Shown in pieces: positions 35,868 through 45,778 of a stretch of 64,000 bases of DNA. The position numbers and the translations under genes were made by a program. The first letter of the stretch is position 1; each line of letters begins with the position of its first letter. Origin of the DNA: VRUE01 sp963742535. Lineage in GTDB: Bacteria; Actinomycetota; Thermoleophilia; Solirubrobacterales; 70-9. The stretch covers positions 124,001 through 188,000 of the forward strand of contig CAVUMC010000002.1 of NCBI GenBank assembly GCA_963742535.1, read 5' to 3'. The notes below the pieces were generated by a model, which ran no database searches, had not been told where the DNA came from, and was given only the letters and a program-made list of their open reading frames with translations.

Positions 35868-37460
35868 ATGCCACCTCCAGCAGATGGGTTCGCCGCCCGC
35901 TTCGTCGTCGGTCCGGCCCTGCGCACACAGCCGGACCGCCGCCTCGTCAAGCTCGTCCGCGAGGGCTACGAGAACGCTTTCGAGGAGATCATGCGCCGCT
36001 ATGGCAAGCCGCTCACTCGCTACGCCGCGGCAATCGTCGGGGGGCGCGCCGAGGACATCACCCAGGACGCCTTTTCTAAGGCGCTGCTGGCGCTGCGCCG
36101 CGACGGCAAGGAAATTGAGCTGCGCCCCTGGCTCTTCCGCATCGTCCGCAACACGGCGCTGAACGAGCTGCGCGACCATCCGCAGTCGGCCGAGGCGCTG
36201 GCCGAGACAATCGCGGGTGGCGCCGGCCCGGAGGAGGCGATCGAACGGCGCGAAGAACTTGCGGACTTGATGCGCCGCCTGCATTCGCTGCCGGAGGCCC
36301 AGCGGGCGGCAATCGTGATGCGCGAGCTGGAAGGACTGAGCCACGACGAGATCGCCGCCGCCCTGGGACTGAGCGGCGGTGCCGCCCGCCAGGCGATCTT
36401 CCGGGCACGGCGGGCGCTGCGCGACAGTGCCGGCATGCTGCTGCCCTTGCCGCTGCTGAAGGCGCTGATGACCGGGGCCGCGAGCGCGCCGGTAGAGGCT
36501 GCCGCCGGAGCGGCGGGCATCGGCGGGGCCGCGGGTGTCGGCGTCGCCGCTAAGGCGACGGTGGCAACCGTCCTGGTCGCGGGCGCGGTTGGCGCTGGGG
36601 TCGCGATCGACCACAACCGCCAGACAAGCCCACCGCAGCAAGAGCGGTCCAGCGATGTCGTCGCCGACGATTCGTTGGGGGCGGGCTCGACCGGAACCGC
36701 CGCGGCGACAGAGCCCGGCGATGACTCCAGCGGCTCAAGTGGACACGGCCGGGGCGGCGAGGCCGAGCCGGGCGACGACCAAGGCGGTCATGGCGGTCGC
36801 GGAGGAGAGGACGGAGGCGGAAGCCATAAGGGTCACGACAGTGGCTCGAGCGGCAGCGGCTCGGGAGACGGCGGCGCCGTCCCGGTCGACGATCACGGTG
36901 GTAATCGCGGCCCCGGCGGCGGCGGTCACGTTGAGCCGGGCGATGATCGCGGCGGTAGCAGCGGCTCCTCAGGACACAGCGGCTCCGACAGCGGGGGCCA
37001 TCAGTCCGGGCGCGGCTCGAGCGGCTCTTCTGGATCCAGCGGTCCTCCTGAGCACAGCGGCTCATCGGGACCGGGGAGCGGCAGCTCGCCGGGGGGCAGT
37101 GGCTCTTCAGGATCAGGTAGCGGGTCCAGCGATGGCGGCTCCAGCGGCAGCTCGGGCTCAGGGTCGAGCGGCAGCTCGGGTTCGGGTAGCGGCGATACAT
37201 CTGGGTCCGGCAGCGGTGGGCCAGGGCCAGCAGCGACTCGGGCTCGAGCGGTGGCTCCGGCGAGTCCAGCTCAGAGGATTCGTCCAGTTCTGGCGACTCG
37301 GGTGATTCTCACGGCGGCAACGGGTTCTCCTTGCAGACCGAACCCCCAAGCTAGGAGGAACCATGAAACTCGCCCACCGACTAACGACCTGTGTGGTTGC
37401 CGTGCTCGGCACGCTCGCGCTGCTCGCCTTGCCGGGGGCTGCCGCGGCCAAGGACGGTAA
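35868..37460 (+). CDS. ECF-type sigma factor with transmembrane helix and Gly/Ser/EPGDD tail (apparent frameshift near 3' end)
   Basis: Residues 30-100 hold sigma region 2 (YENAFEEIMRRYGKPL, AEDITQDAFSKALLAL, WLFRIVRNTALNELRD) and 130-185 region 4 (LPEAQRAAIVMRELEGLSHD, EIAAALGLSGGAARQAIFRA). One hydrophobic helix follows (ATVATVLVAGAVGAGVAI), then about 240 Gly/Ser-rich residues with EPGDD at three places. The open frame runs to 37460, overlapping the next gene by 98 bases. But another frame, entered near 37218-37232, continues the same composition (SDSGSSGGSGESSSEDSSSS) to TAG 37352-37354, just before the next ribosome site. One missing base is therefore likely. No separate anti-sigma gene is adjacent. 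Confidence 0.8.
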   Translation: MPPPADGFAARFVVGPALRTQPDRRLVKLVREGYENAFEEIMRRYGKPLTRYAAAIVGGRAEDITQDAFSKALLALRRDGKEIELRPWLFRIVRNTALNELRDHPQSAEALAETIAGGAGPEEAIERREELADLMRRLHSLPEAQRAAIVMRELEGLSHDEIAAALGLSGGAARQAIFRARRALRDSAGMLLPLPLLKALMTGAASAPVEAAAGAAGIGGAAGVGVAAKATVATVLVAGAVGAGVAIDHNRQTSPPQQERSSDVVADDSLGAGSTGTAAATEPGDDSSGSSGHGRGGEAEPGDDQGGHGGRGGEDGGGSHKGHDSGSSGSGSGDGGAVPVDDHGGNRGPGGGGHVEPGDDRGGSSGSSGHSGSDSGGHQSGRGSSGSSGSSGPPEHSGSSGPGSGSSPGGSGSSGSGSGSSDGGSSGSSGSGSSGSSGSGSGDTSGSGSGGPGPAATRARAVAPASPAQRIRPVLATRVILTAATGSPCRPNPQARRNHETRPPTNDLCGCRARHARAARLAGGCRGQGR

Positions 37461-38040
37461 TCACGACCGCATTCCGGATCGCTGGGAGAAGCGCCACCAC
37501 CTCTCGACCAGCGTCAATCAGGCGTTTCGCGACCAGGACCGCGACCACCTGCGCAACCGCGCCGAGTTCCTCGCCGGGGACAACCCGCGCGACCGCGACA
37601 GCGATGACGACGGGGTGATGGACGGCAGCGAGAACGCCGGCGCGATCACCGCTTTCGATGCTGCAACCGGCCGCTTGACGATCTCGCTCTTCAACGGCGA
37701 CTCGATCGCCGGCCTGGTTACCGACACGACCCGGATCAAGTGCGAGGACGAGCACTCGCCCGACGTGACTGTGCGCGCTCGCCACGGCGAGGAAGAGCCG
37801 GGTGATGATCACGGCGGCCGCGGCGAAGAGCCCGGGGACGACAACGGGGGCCACGGTGAAGAGCCGGGCGATGACAACAGCGGCAACAACTCCGGCTCAG
37901 GGCCGAGTGGCCACGACGACAACGGCACCGGCGCCAACTGCACTACTTCGGACCTGATCGTCGGCGTGACGGTCGAGGAGGCCGAGCTGGAGCTCGAGCA
38001 CGGCGCCGCCACCTTTGAGGAGGTCGAGCTGGCCGACTGA
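37363..38040 (+). CDS. Secreted EF-hand/thrombospondin-3-like protein with EPGDD repeats
   Basis: 225 residues. Signal peptide with cleavage near LPGAAAA, then Asp-rich calcium-type loops (DGNHDRIPDRWEKRH, DQDRDHLRNRAEF, DRDSDDDGVMDGSENAG), a small beta region (AITAFDAATGRLTISLFNGD, TDTTRIKCED), and three EEPGDDxGG-type repeats followed by a final domain with one Cys. GGAGGAA overlaps the preferred stop of the sigma gene and precedes ATG 37363, so the two genes are coupled. The shared EPGDD motif in both products suggests a functional pair. Family not recognised beyond the Asp-rich loops. Confidence 0.8.
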   Translation: MKLAHRLTTCVVAVLGTLALLALPGAAAAKDGNHDRIPDRWEKRHHLSTSVNQAFRDQDRDHLRNRAEFLAGDNPRDRDSDDDGVMDGSENAGAITAFDAATGRLTISLFNGDSIAGLVTDTTRIKCEDEHSPDVTVRARHGEEEPGDDHGGRGEEPGDDNGGHGEEPGDDNSGNNSGSGPSGHDDNGTGANCTTSDLIVGVTVEEAELELEHGAATFEEVELAD

Positions 38041-38049
38041 GGGGTTCGG

Positions 38050-40681
<2,632 letters not shown>

Positions 40682-40701
<20 letters not shown>

Positions 40702-41494
40702 CGGCGCCAACTCTATGAGGCCGGGAGGCGAGCACTCCGCGCAGGAAGCTGGCTACGCGCTCAGCCTCTTCGTTGACCTGGGCTTCGCTGAAGCGAAAGA
40801 CCTCGAATCCCCGTTGTCGAAGCTCGAGGTCCCGAGCGTGATCGTCCTTGAATGCCTGCCAGCCACGGTGATAGCGATAGCTGTCGGTTTCCACGACGAT
40901 CCGCCGATCACGCCAGAGGAAGTCCGCCTCGTACGCCCCCAGCTCGACATTGACCTCCGGGGCGGGCAGCTGGTGTCGCCGGCAGATCTTCAGAAAGTCT
41001 CGCTCCAGGTCGCTACGAGTGCGATCGCTAGGCGTCTCGCCAAGCGGCAAACCGAGCACCTCTGCCTGCCTGATCGCACGACGCACCTCCCAGGCGGGGA
41101 GCGCGCGACGCAGATCGGAGATCGTCCTGGCAGGCGTTGTGACCGGAATGTTCCAGCGTCGCGTCATCCGAGCGGAATCCAGCGTCGCAGAGCGATGCAT
41201 GCGGATCCCCTTGCGACGCTTTCGGCCCGAGTCGCCGAAGACCGAGACGCTGACCTTGCCCTCGCGTGGCTTCAGCAATGCCCACAGCTCAGCAGCACTG
41301 CGATGACTCACAACCGCTCCCTCCCCACAGGCGAGAGCCGCGGCCATCCACCTTCCATGCGAAGAAATCCCTGCATGTCCCACTGCGTAGACGCCCCGAT
41401 GAATGCGATGCAAGCGTCCGGCGGCGACGCGTCGAGATATAGCGCTCGTACTGAGCCCAGCTCCCGCATGCCGGGAATAAGGCGCCAGCCCCAG
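40682..41494 (-). CDS. DUF559/AbiEi-like paralogue, apparently 5'-truncated
   Basis: Paralogue of the 21.9 kb gene: VAAGRLHRIHRGVYAVGHAG, VVSHRSAAELWALL, PARTISDL, then EADFLWRDRRIVVETDSYRYH and a final LELRQRGFEVFRFSEAQV of the Vsr-like fold. The paralogue's first 30 residues (HQLARLAEEQHGVVS...) have no counterpart; homology starts at GLSTSAISRRV just after the stop of the preceding gene. The start is unclear: candidates are CTG 41494 or 41488, with no good ribosome site. It may be a decayed gene. Its 3' end overlaps the polA start by 20 bases. Confidence 0.65.
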
Positions 41495-41507
41495 ATATCT
41501 GCCCCGT

Positions 41508-42437
41508 CTAGCTTCTTCCGTGTCGGTCTTCGGTGCGCTCGGCGGGGACGAGCGTGGCGTCGAAGCCGCCGGTGAGCGAGACGCCGGACCTGCCGGGGAA
41601 GTCGACCGTGAGGTCGCCGGTCCAGCGGGTCGCGGGACTGGAATTGCGACGGAAGATGGCACCGCCGTGGAATGGCGGCGGCGGTTCAAAGGTCGCGAGC
41701 CGAAGGCCGCTGGAGGGGACGAGGGAAGCAGCCGGAGCTCTTCCCATAATCGAGCGCTGGATCTGCACCTGGCCCGACCGTTCTTTGATCGTCCCTTCGT
41801 AGGTCATCGCGGCTCCGGGTCGGTTCTTGTTTGCCTGAAGTTGCACGATTCGACCGCCGTGCTTGGAGAGCAGCCGCAACCTCTCTCCTGGCAATCCCTC
41901 ACCACTCGTTTCACCCTGGATAACGCCCCCGCATTCAAGCCTAAGGAGTGGGCCAATAGAGGCAGAGACGCTGGTCTCGGTCGCTTCAGCGAACCCTTCC
42001 TCCCCACGAAATTCAAAGGTGCCTCCGTAAGAACCCGCTTCGAGCCCGAAGGTGGATTTGCCACAAGTCGCATGTTCCTGTTTCACCGCACCCGAGGGTG
42101 TGAACTCGAGATCTACGTGGCCAAGGGTCCCCAGATCGGCACGAATCGCGGCAGGCGGATGGATCGCGGCCGGCGTCTTCACCCCGGACGGCAGCACGGT
42201 AGCCGGCGCGAAGTAAGTGACTACCGCGCCTTTCTTGCCGACGAACAAGGCGATGCTGCCACGACCATCCGCCCGCTTCGAAAACGCGATCGCGAAGATC
42301 GAGTTCCCGTTGCTCGCTTTCGCTTCGAATGCAATGGTCGCTCCTGGCGCGTCCGCGCGACTCCGAGGCGCGTCCACCAGTCCGAGCGCCAGCAAGGTCA
42401 AGACGACCAAGGCACTCGCCGAGAACCTCACTGTCAT
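41508..42437 (-). CDS. Secreted protein of unknown function
   Basis: 309 residues from ATG 42437 (GGGAGG just upstream; ATG 42452 also possible). A signal peptide (FSASALVVLTLLALGLV, cut near SRADA) precedes a beta-rich domain with Cys in HATCGKSTFGLEAGSYGGTF and LRLECGG. This architecture recurs among exported proteins of the Solirubrobacterales, but I cannot name a family. It follows the CotH genes by 24 bases, so it is likely in their operon. Confidence 0.75.
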   Translation of the reverse strand: MTVRFSASALVVLTLLALGLVDAPRSRADAPGATIAFEAKASNGNSIFAIAFSKRADGRGSIALFVGKKGAVVTYFAPATVLPSGVKTPAAIHPPAAIRADLGTLGHVDLEFTPSGAVKQEHATCGKSTFGLEAGSYGGTFEFRGEEGFAEATETSVSASIGPLLRLECGGVIQGETSGEGLPGERLRLLSKHGGRIVQLQANKNRPGAAMTYEGTIKERSGQVQIQRSIMGRAPAASLVPSSGLRLATFEPPPPFHGGAIFRRNSSPATRWTGDLTVDFPGRSGVSLTGGFDATLVPAERTEDRHGRS

Positions 42438-42461
42438 CGTCCTCCCTGGCATGGCGCCAGC

Positions 42462-42797
42462 CTAGCTTCGCGCCAAGCGGATGTGCTGCATGGCGGTTTC
42501 TTTTCCGCCCGCCGACGGAGCAATGGCGATCGTCAGCGTGAGACGAAGTGGCCCACTGGACAGTCTTTTCATCGCCGCGTCGGAAAGCCTGCAGCGGAGC
42601 GTGAGCGGGCCGGCGGCCTGCGCGCGCTTGGTGGTGGAACAGGCCTGCTTTTGCTTCTTGCCGGCCTTGAAGGTCGCTCGGAGGGTGACCTTTCCGGGGC
42701 CCGACACCTGTACGTGGGTCGTGAGGCGGTGCCCGGACCGCTTGGCGCGTTCAAAGAGGAGCGCTGGTTGCGCGGGATTGGAGGGTGGAGTCGGGCC
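42462..42797 (-). pseudogene. C-terminal part of CotH copy 1, displaced by a frameshift
   Basis: Reading on from about 42797 in a different frame gives GPTPPSNPAQPALLFERAKR and then a beta domain (LTTHVQVSGPGKVTLRATF, ACSTTKR, LTLRCRLSDAAMKRLS) ending HIRLARS at 42462. This matches the C-terminal domain of CotH copy 2 (ACRSQKR, LTLQCRLADSARAQL). Adding one G to the TCGGCC run at about 42796 joins it to the main frame. Confidence 0.7.
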
Positions 42798-44101
42798 GAG
42801 TTACCCGGGTTGACGGTCGGGTTGGGTTCCGCGGGTTCAACCGGTTTGTGAGCGGCGAGCCATTCTTCGGCTTCAGTCTGGCGGCCGGCGATAAAGGCAA
42901 GGGTGGTGTCGACGCCGTATTTGTTTTCTTTGATTTCCGTCGCGTCGTATTCGGGCCGGCCGTCGGCGATTTCCTTGGCCTGCCAAGGGGCGAGCAGGTC
43001 GGCGGTGTCTTCCGCCAGCCCATGCGGGTCGAGCACCGCGATCGCGTCCGTCGCGTTGCGCAGGGCTTTCCAGTAAGCACGGAAGCATTCTTCGTCTTCG
43101 AGGCACTTGTTGAAGAGAATCCCGCCGGGTCCGTCAAAGGTGACTTCGCGGCCGGCTGTTTCGACGTCGATCGTCGGGATCCAGGCCTGGTCCGTGCCCC
43201 AGGGCAGCATCTGGAAGCGGCCGGTCGTTTCGCTGTAGAGGTAGTAGTTGTTCGGGCGTTCACCGGCCTGCGAGGGCTCTGCGTGCCCCGAGTAGCCGTC
43301 CCAATGATCGATGTACTTCTCGACCGCCCACATCTGGGTCATCTCGGCGAGGTCGGCATTGGGCGCAACACGGCTGAAGAAAGACTCACCCACTTCGTCA
43401 TTGACGACTTCGATTAGCGCTTCGAGATCGGAGATGTCAGCCGTAGAGCCTTCGTCGACTTCAAACGTCGTCTCTCCACCCGGGAAGACGTCGCTGCCCT
43501 TTTCACCCTCGTAGAGATGTTGTGTTTCTTCGTCGAATGAGGTGCCGAAAATACGGCTGAGACCGACGTCGTCAAGGTTTTCGAGGTCCAGGTAGACGCC
43601 GATGTCATTGCCGTTGAGGCGGACGTAGGCAAACCCGGTTCGGGAAGCCGGCACGCTCGCCGCACGGAAAGACGCGTAAGCGAGGGTCTCATGGAGCATC
43701 GAGGGGTCCTGGACCATGTTGTTCAAAGTCATCTTGCGCAGGCCGAGAACGGCGTTGGCTTCTTTGAACTTCAGCTTCAGGCCGGGCTTTTCGCTCAGTT
43801 TTCGAAAGGACCCGCCGACACTTCCCTTGAGTCGCACTTCAACCGGGCGGGATGGGATGAAAGGCGTCGATTCTTCGCCCGAGGGAGCCCCATCCGACGA
43901 CTTGGTCATTGAAAACGTCCCTTTGACGTATTTAGTCGGTTCGGCTTCGAGTTTCGTTTCCGCTTCCGCCGGGAGCGTCAGGTCGATGAAATAGACCGTG
44001 CTCGGGTCGTAGATCGGCGCGGCTTCGTCGGCGTGAGCCAGGGGAACCCACAGCGCAAGGAACGCCGCCAATAGGGCACCGCAAATGTAAGTCGCTTTCA
44101 T
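42569..44101 (-). CDS. CotH-family (atypical kinase fold) secreted protein, copy 1
   Basis: The open frame has a signal peptide (ICGALLAAFLALWVPLAHA) and a CotH domain: GTFSMTKSSDGAPSG, LRKMTLNNMVQDPSMLHETL, ASRTGFAYVRLNGNDIGVYL, WAVEKYIDHWDGYSGH, RPNNYYLYSETTGRFQML, PWGTDQAW. CotH proteins are atypical secreted kinases known from spore coats and also found in non-sporulating bacteria. After about residue 425 the frame turns into Arg/Pro/Ser-rich sequence that does not match copy 2, a sign of a one-base deletion near 42796; the real C-terminus is in the next frame (42462-42797). AGGAGG lies 5 bases before ATG 44101. Confidence 0.85.
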   Translation of the reverse strand: MKATYICGALLAAFLALWVPLAHADEAAPIYDPSTVYFIDLTLPAEAETKLEAEPTKYVKGTFSMTKSSDGAPSGEESTPFIPSRPVEVRLKGSVGGSFRKLSEKPGLKLKFKEANAVLGLRKMTLNNMVQDPSMLHETLAYASFRAASVPASRTGFAYVRLNGNDIGVYLDLENLDDVGLSRIFGTSFDEETQHLYEGEKGSDVFPGGETTFEVDEGSTADISDLEALIEVVNDEVGESFFSRVAPNADLAEMTQMWAVEKYIDHWDGYSGHAEPSQAGERPNNYYLYSETTGRFQMLPWGTDQAWIPTIDVETAGREVTFDGPGGILFNKCLEDEECFRAYWKALRNATDAIAVLDPHGLAEDTADLLAPWQAKEIADGRPEYDATEIKENKYGVDTTLAFIAGRQTEAEEWLAAHKPVEPAEPNPTVNPGNSARLHPPIPRNQRSSLNAPSGPGTASRPTYRCRAPERSPSERPSRPARSKSRPVPPPSARRPPARSRSAAGFPTRR

Positions 44102-45675
44102 GAGACCCTCCTGACGAGGCTTTGAGGCTTTCCGTCCACCGGCGTGAAGCGGATGAAGACGCTGATTCCCTGGTGTCCCTGGCGTAGTTGCGCGCGGGCT
44201 GAGTCAGCCAACCGACACTGCAGCGTCAACCGGCGAGGCTGCGTCAGCCGCTTCTGGCTGCGGCAGGCGATGACGGGACCTTTGTCGGTTTGCACGGTCA
44301 CCCGCTGAACCAAGAGTCCGCGGCTCCTTACGTGAACCTGAAGATGCAGGACACCTCCGCCCACCCACGTGCGACCGACTGAGAAGCTGCGCTTCGGCAG
44401 ATGGACCTGAAGATGAGGTTGGGGGGCGTCAGGAGCAGGGGGGCGATCGTCCGCGGGGGGCGTCTCCCCCGGCCCTTCATCACCCAGCCATTCAGCGACG
44501 TCGCCCGGCCGCGCCGCGATGAATTCACGGGTATCGGCCACTTCGTCTTCGATGTCGCCGAGGTCGTGTTCCTCCCGCGTGCTCTGCGCCTGTTCCATCG
44601 CCTGCCAGGGAGCGAGCATCGTGGCGGTGTCCACCGCGAGCGAGTCGAGGTGCATCGACGCGATCGCGTCCCGCACGTGGACGACCGACTGCCGATAGAG
44701 AGCGGCGCAGGCCGAGTCGGCCAAGCAGCTGTCGAACAGCAAGCCCGCCGAGCCATCGAAAGGCAGCCGGTACCGCGTCTGCCAACTTTCGTCATTCCCC
44801 CAGGGCATCATCTGGAAGCGGCCGTTCGGGTCGCTGTAGAGGTAGTAGTTGTTTGGCAGCCATTCGGCTTCGGAGCCGGCGTACCCGTCCCACTGGCCGA
44901 TGTACTTCTCCGTTGCCCACATCCGCGTCATCTCCGACAGGTCGGCGACGCCGGCCACGCGGGTCGCCCAGTCCCCCGGGCCACCCGAGTTGACTGCGTC
45001 GATCAGCGCTTGGAGGTCACCGCGGTCACCGCTGCCCTCGTCGATCTCGAAAGCCCCCGCTCCGCCAGGACGAACGTCGGCCGAGTCTTCGCCCTCGTAG
45101 AGGTGCTGCGCGCCTTCGTCAAAAGCGCCGAAGATTTTCGCCAGGGCGATCTCGTCGAGCGTCTCGATGTCGAGGTGGACGCCGAAGTCCTCGCCGTTGA
45201 CGTAGACGTAGGCATAGCCGGTTCGCGAGGCCGGCACGCCGGCGCCCCGGAACGCGGTGTAGGCAAGGGTCTCGTGGATCATCGAGGGGTCCTCGACCAT
45301 GTTGTTGAGGGTGAGGATGCGCAGGCCACGCAGGCGTTCGGACCCCTCGAACTTGATCTTGAAGGCCGACTTGGCGCTGAGCGGTCGAAGCGAGGCACCG
45401 CCCTTGAGGCGGATACCGACGTTTACCGGAGCCGAGAAAGAACCAACCCCACTCGGGGTCCCGTCGGTCTCGGCGATCGAGAAGGTCCCGGGCTGGTAGT
45501 CGTAGGGGTGGTCGGCGAGCTCTTCTTCGGAGACCTGCGGCAGGATGAGCTTGATCACGTACATCCGGCTCGGATCGAAGATCTGCGCCGCATCGTCAGC
45601 CGACGCCCCGGCCGCCCAGGGTCCACCCAGAGCCGAAAGAGCCAGCAGAAATGCGGCAAGCCGAAGGGTCGCCAT
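44098..45675 (-). CDS. CotH-family (atypical kinase fold) secreted protein, copy 2
   Basis: 525 residues with signal peptide (LAAFLLALSALGGPWAAGA), CotH domain (LRILTLNNMVEDPSMIHETL, ASRTGYAYVYVNGEDFGVHL, WATEKYIGQWDGYAG, LPNNYYLYSDPNGRFQMM, PWGNDESW) and a C-terminal beta domain (VHLPKRSFSV, LHLQVHVRSRGLLVQRVTV, LTLQCRLADSARAQL). In copy 1 the residues after PWG are TD, here ND. ATG 45675 is chosen at the signal peptide; the frame continues upstream without homology. Its stop overlaps the copy 1 start (ATGA). Confidence 0.88.
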   Translation of the reverse strand: MATLRLAAFLLALSALGGPWAAGASADDAAQIFDPSRMYVIKLILPQVSEEELADHPYDYQPGTFSIAETDGTPSGVGSFSAPVNVGIRLKGGASLRPLSAKSAFKIKFEGSERLRGLRILTLNNMVEDPSMIHETLAYTAFRGAGVPASRTGYAYVYVNGEDFGVHLDIETLDEIALAKIFGAFDEGAQHLYEGEDSADVRPGGAGAFEIDEGSGDRGDLQALIDAVNSGGPGDWATRVAGVADLSEMTRMWATEKYIGQWDGYAGSEAEWLPNNYYLYSDPNGRFQMMPWGNDESWQTRYRLPFDGSAGLLFDSCLADSACAALYRQSVVHVRDAIASMHLDSLAVDTATMLAPWQAMEQAQSTREEHDLGDIEDEVADTREFIAARPGDVAEWLGDEGPGETPPADDRPPAPDAPQPHLQVHLPKRSFSVGRTWVGGGVLHLQVHVRSRGLLVQRVTVQTDKGPVIACRSQKRLTQPRRLTLQCRLADSARAQLRQGHQGISVFIRFTPVDGKPQSLVRRVS

Positions 45676-45735
45676 ATGTAGAGAACGTCGTAGAGGGCGA
45701 TTTCTACCGCTCTCGCAAGGCTCGTCAACTCGGCC

Positions 45736-45749
45736 CGTGCCTAGGCACG
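45736..45749. promoter_or_regulatory. 14-base palindrome between divergent CotH and malic enzyme genes
   Basis: CGTGCCTAGGCACG is a perfect palindrome 60 bases from the CotH start and 29 bases from the malic enzyme start. Its place in a 103-base divergent gap suggests an operator. Confidence 0.4.
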
Positions 45750-45778
45750 CAGCGCGAATCTGATTCGATAGCTCTTCC

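Noticed and set aside
36700..37200. A CRISPR array or tandem DNA repeat in the Gly/Ser region
   Set aside because: The repetition is at the level of codons for Gly and Ser with no constant repeat-spacer unit; it is a low-complexity protein tail.
42569..42790. The Arg/Pro/Ser-rich C-terminus of CotH copy 1 as a genuine domain
   Set aside because: It has no counterpart in copy 2 and arises from reading the wrong frame after an apparent one-base deletion.
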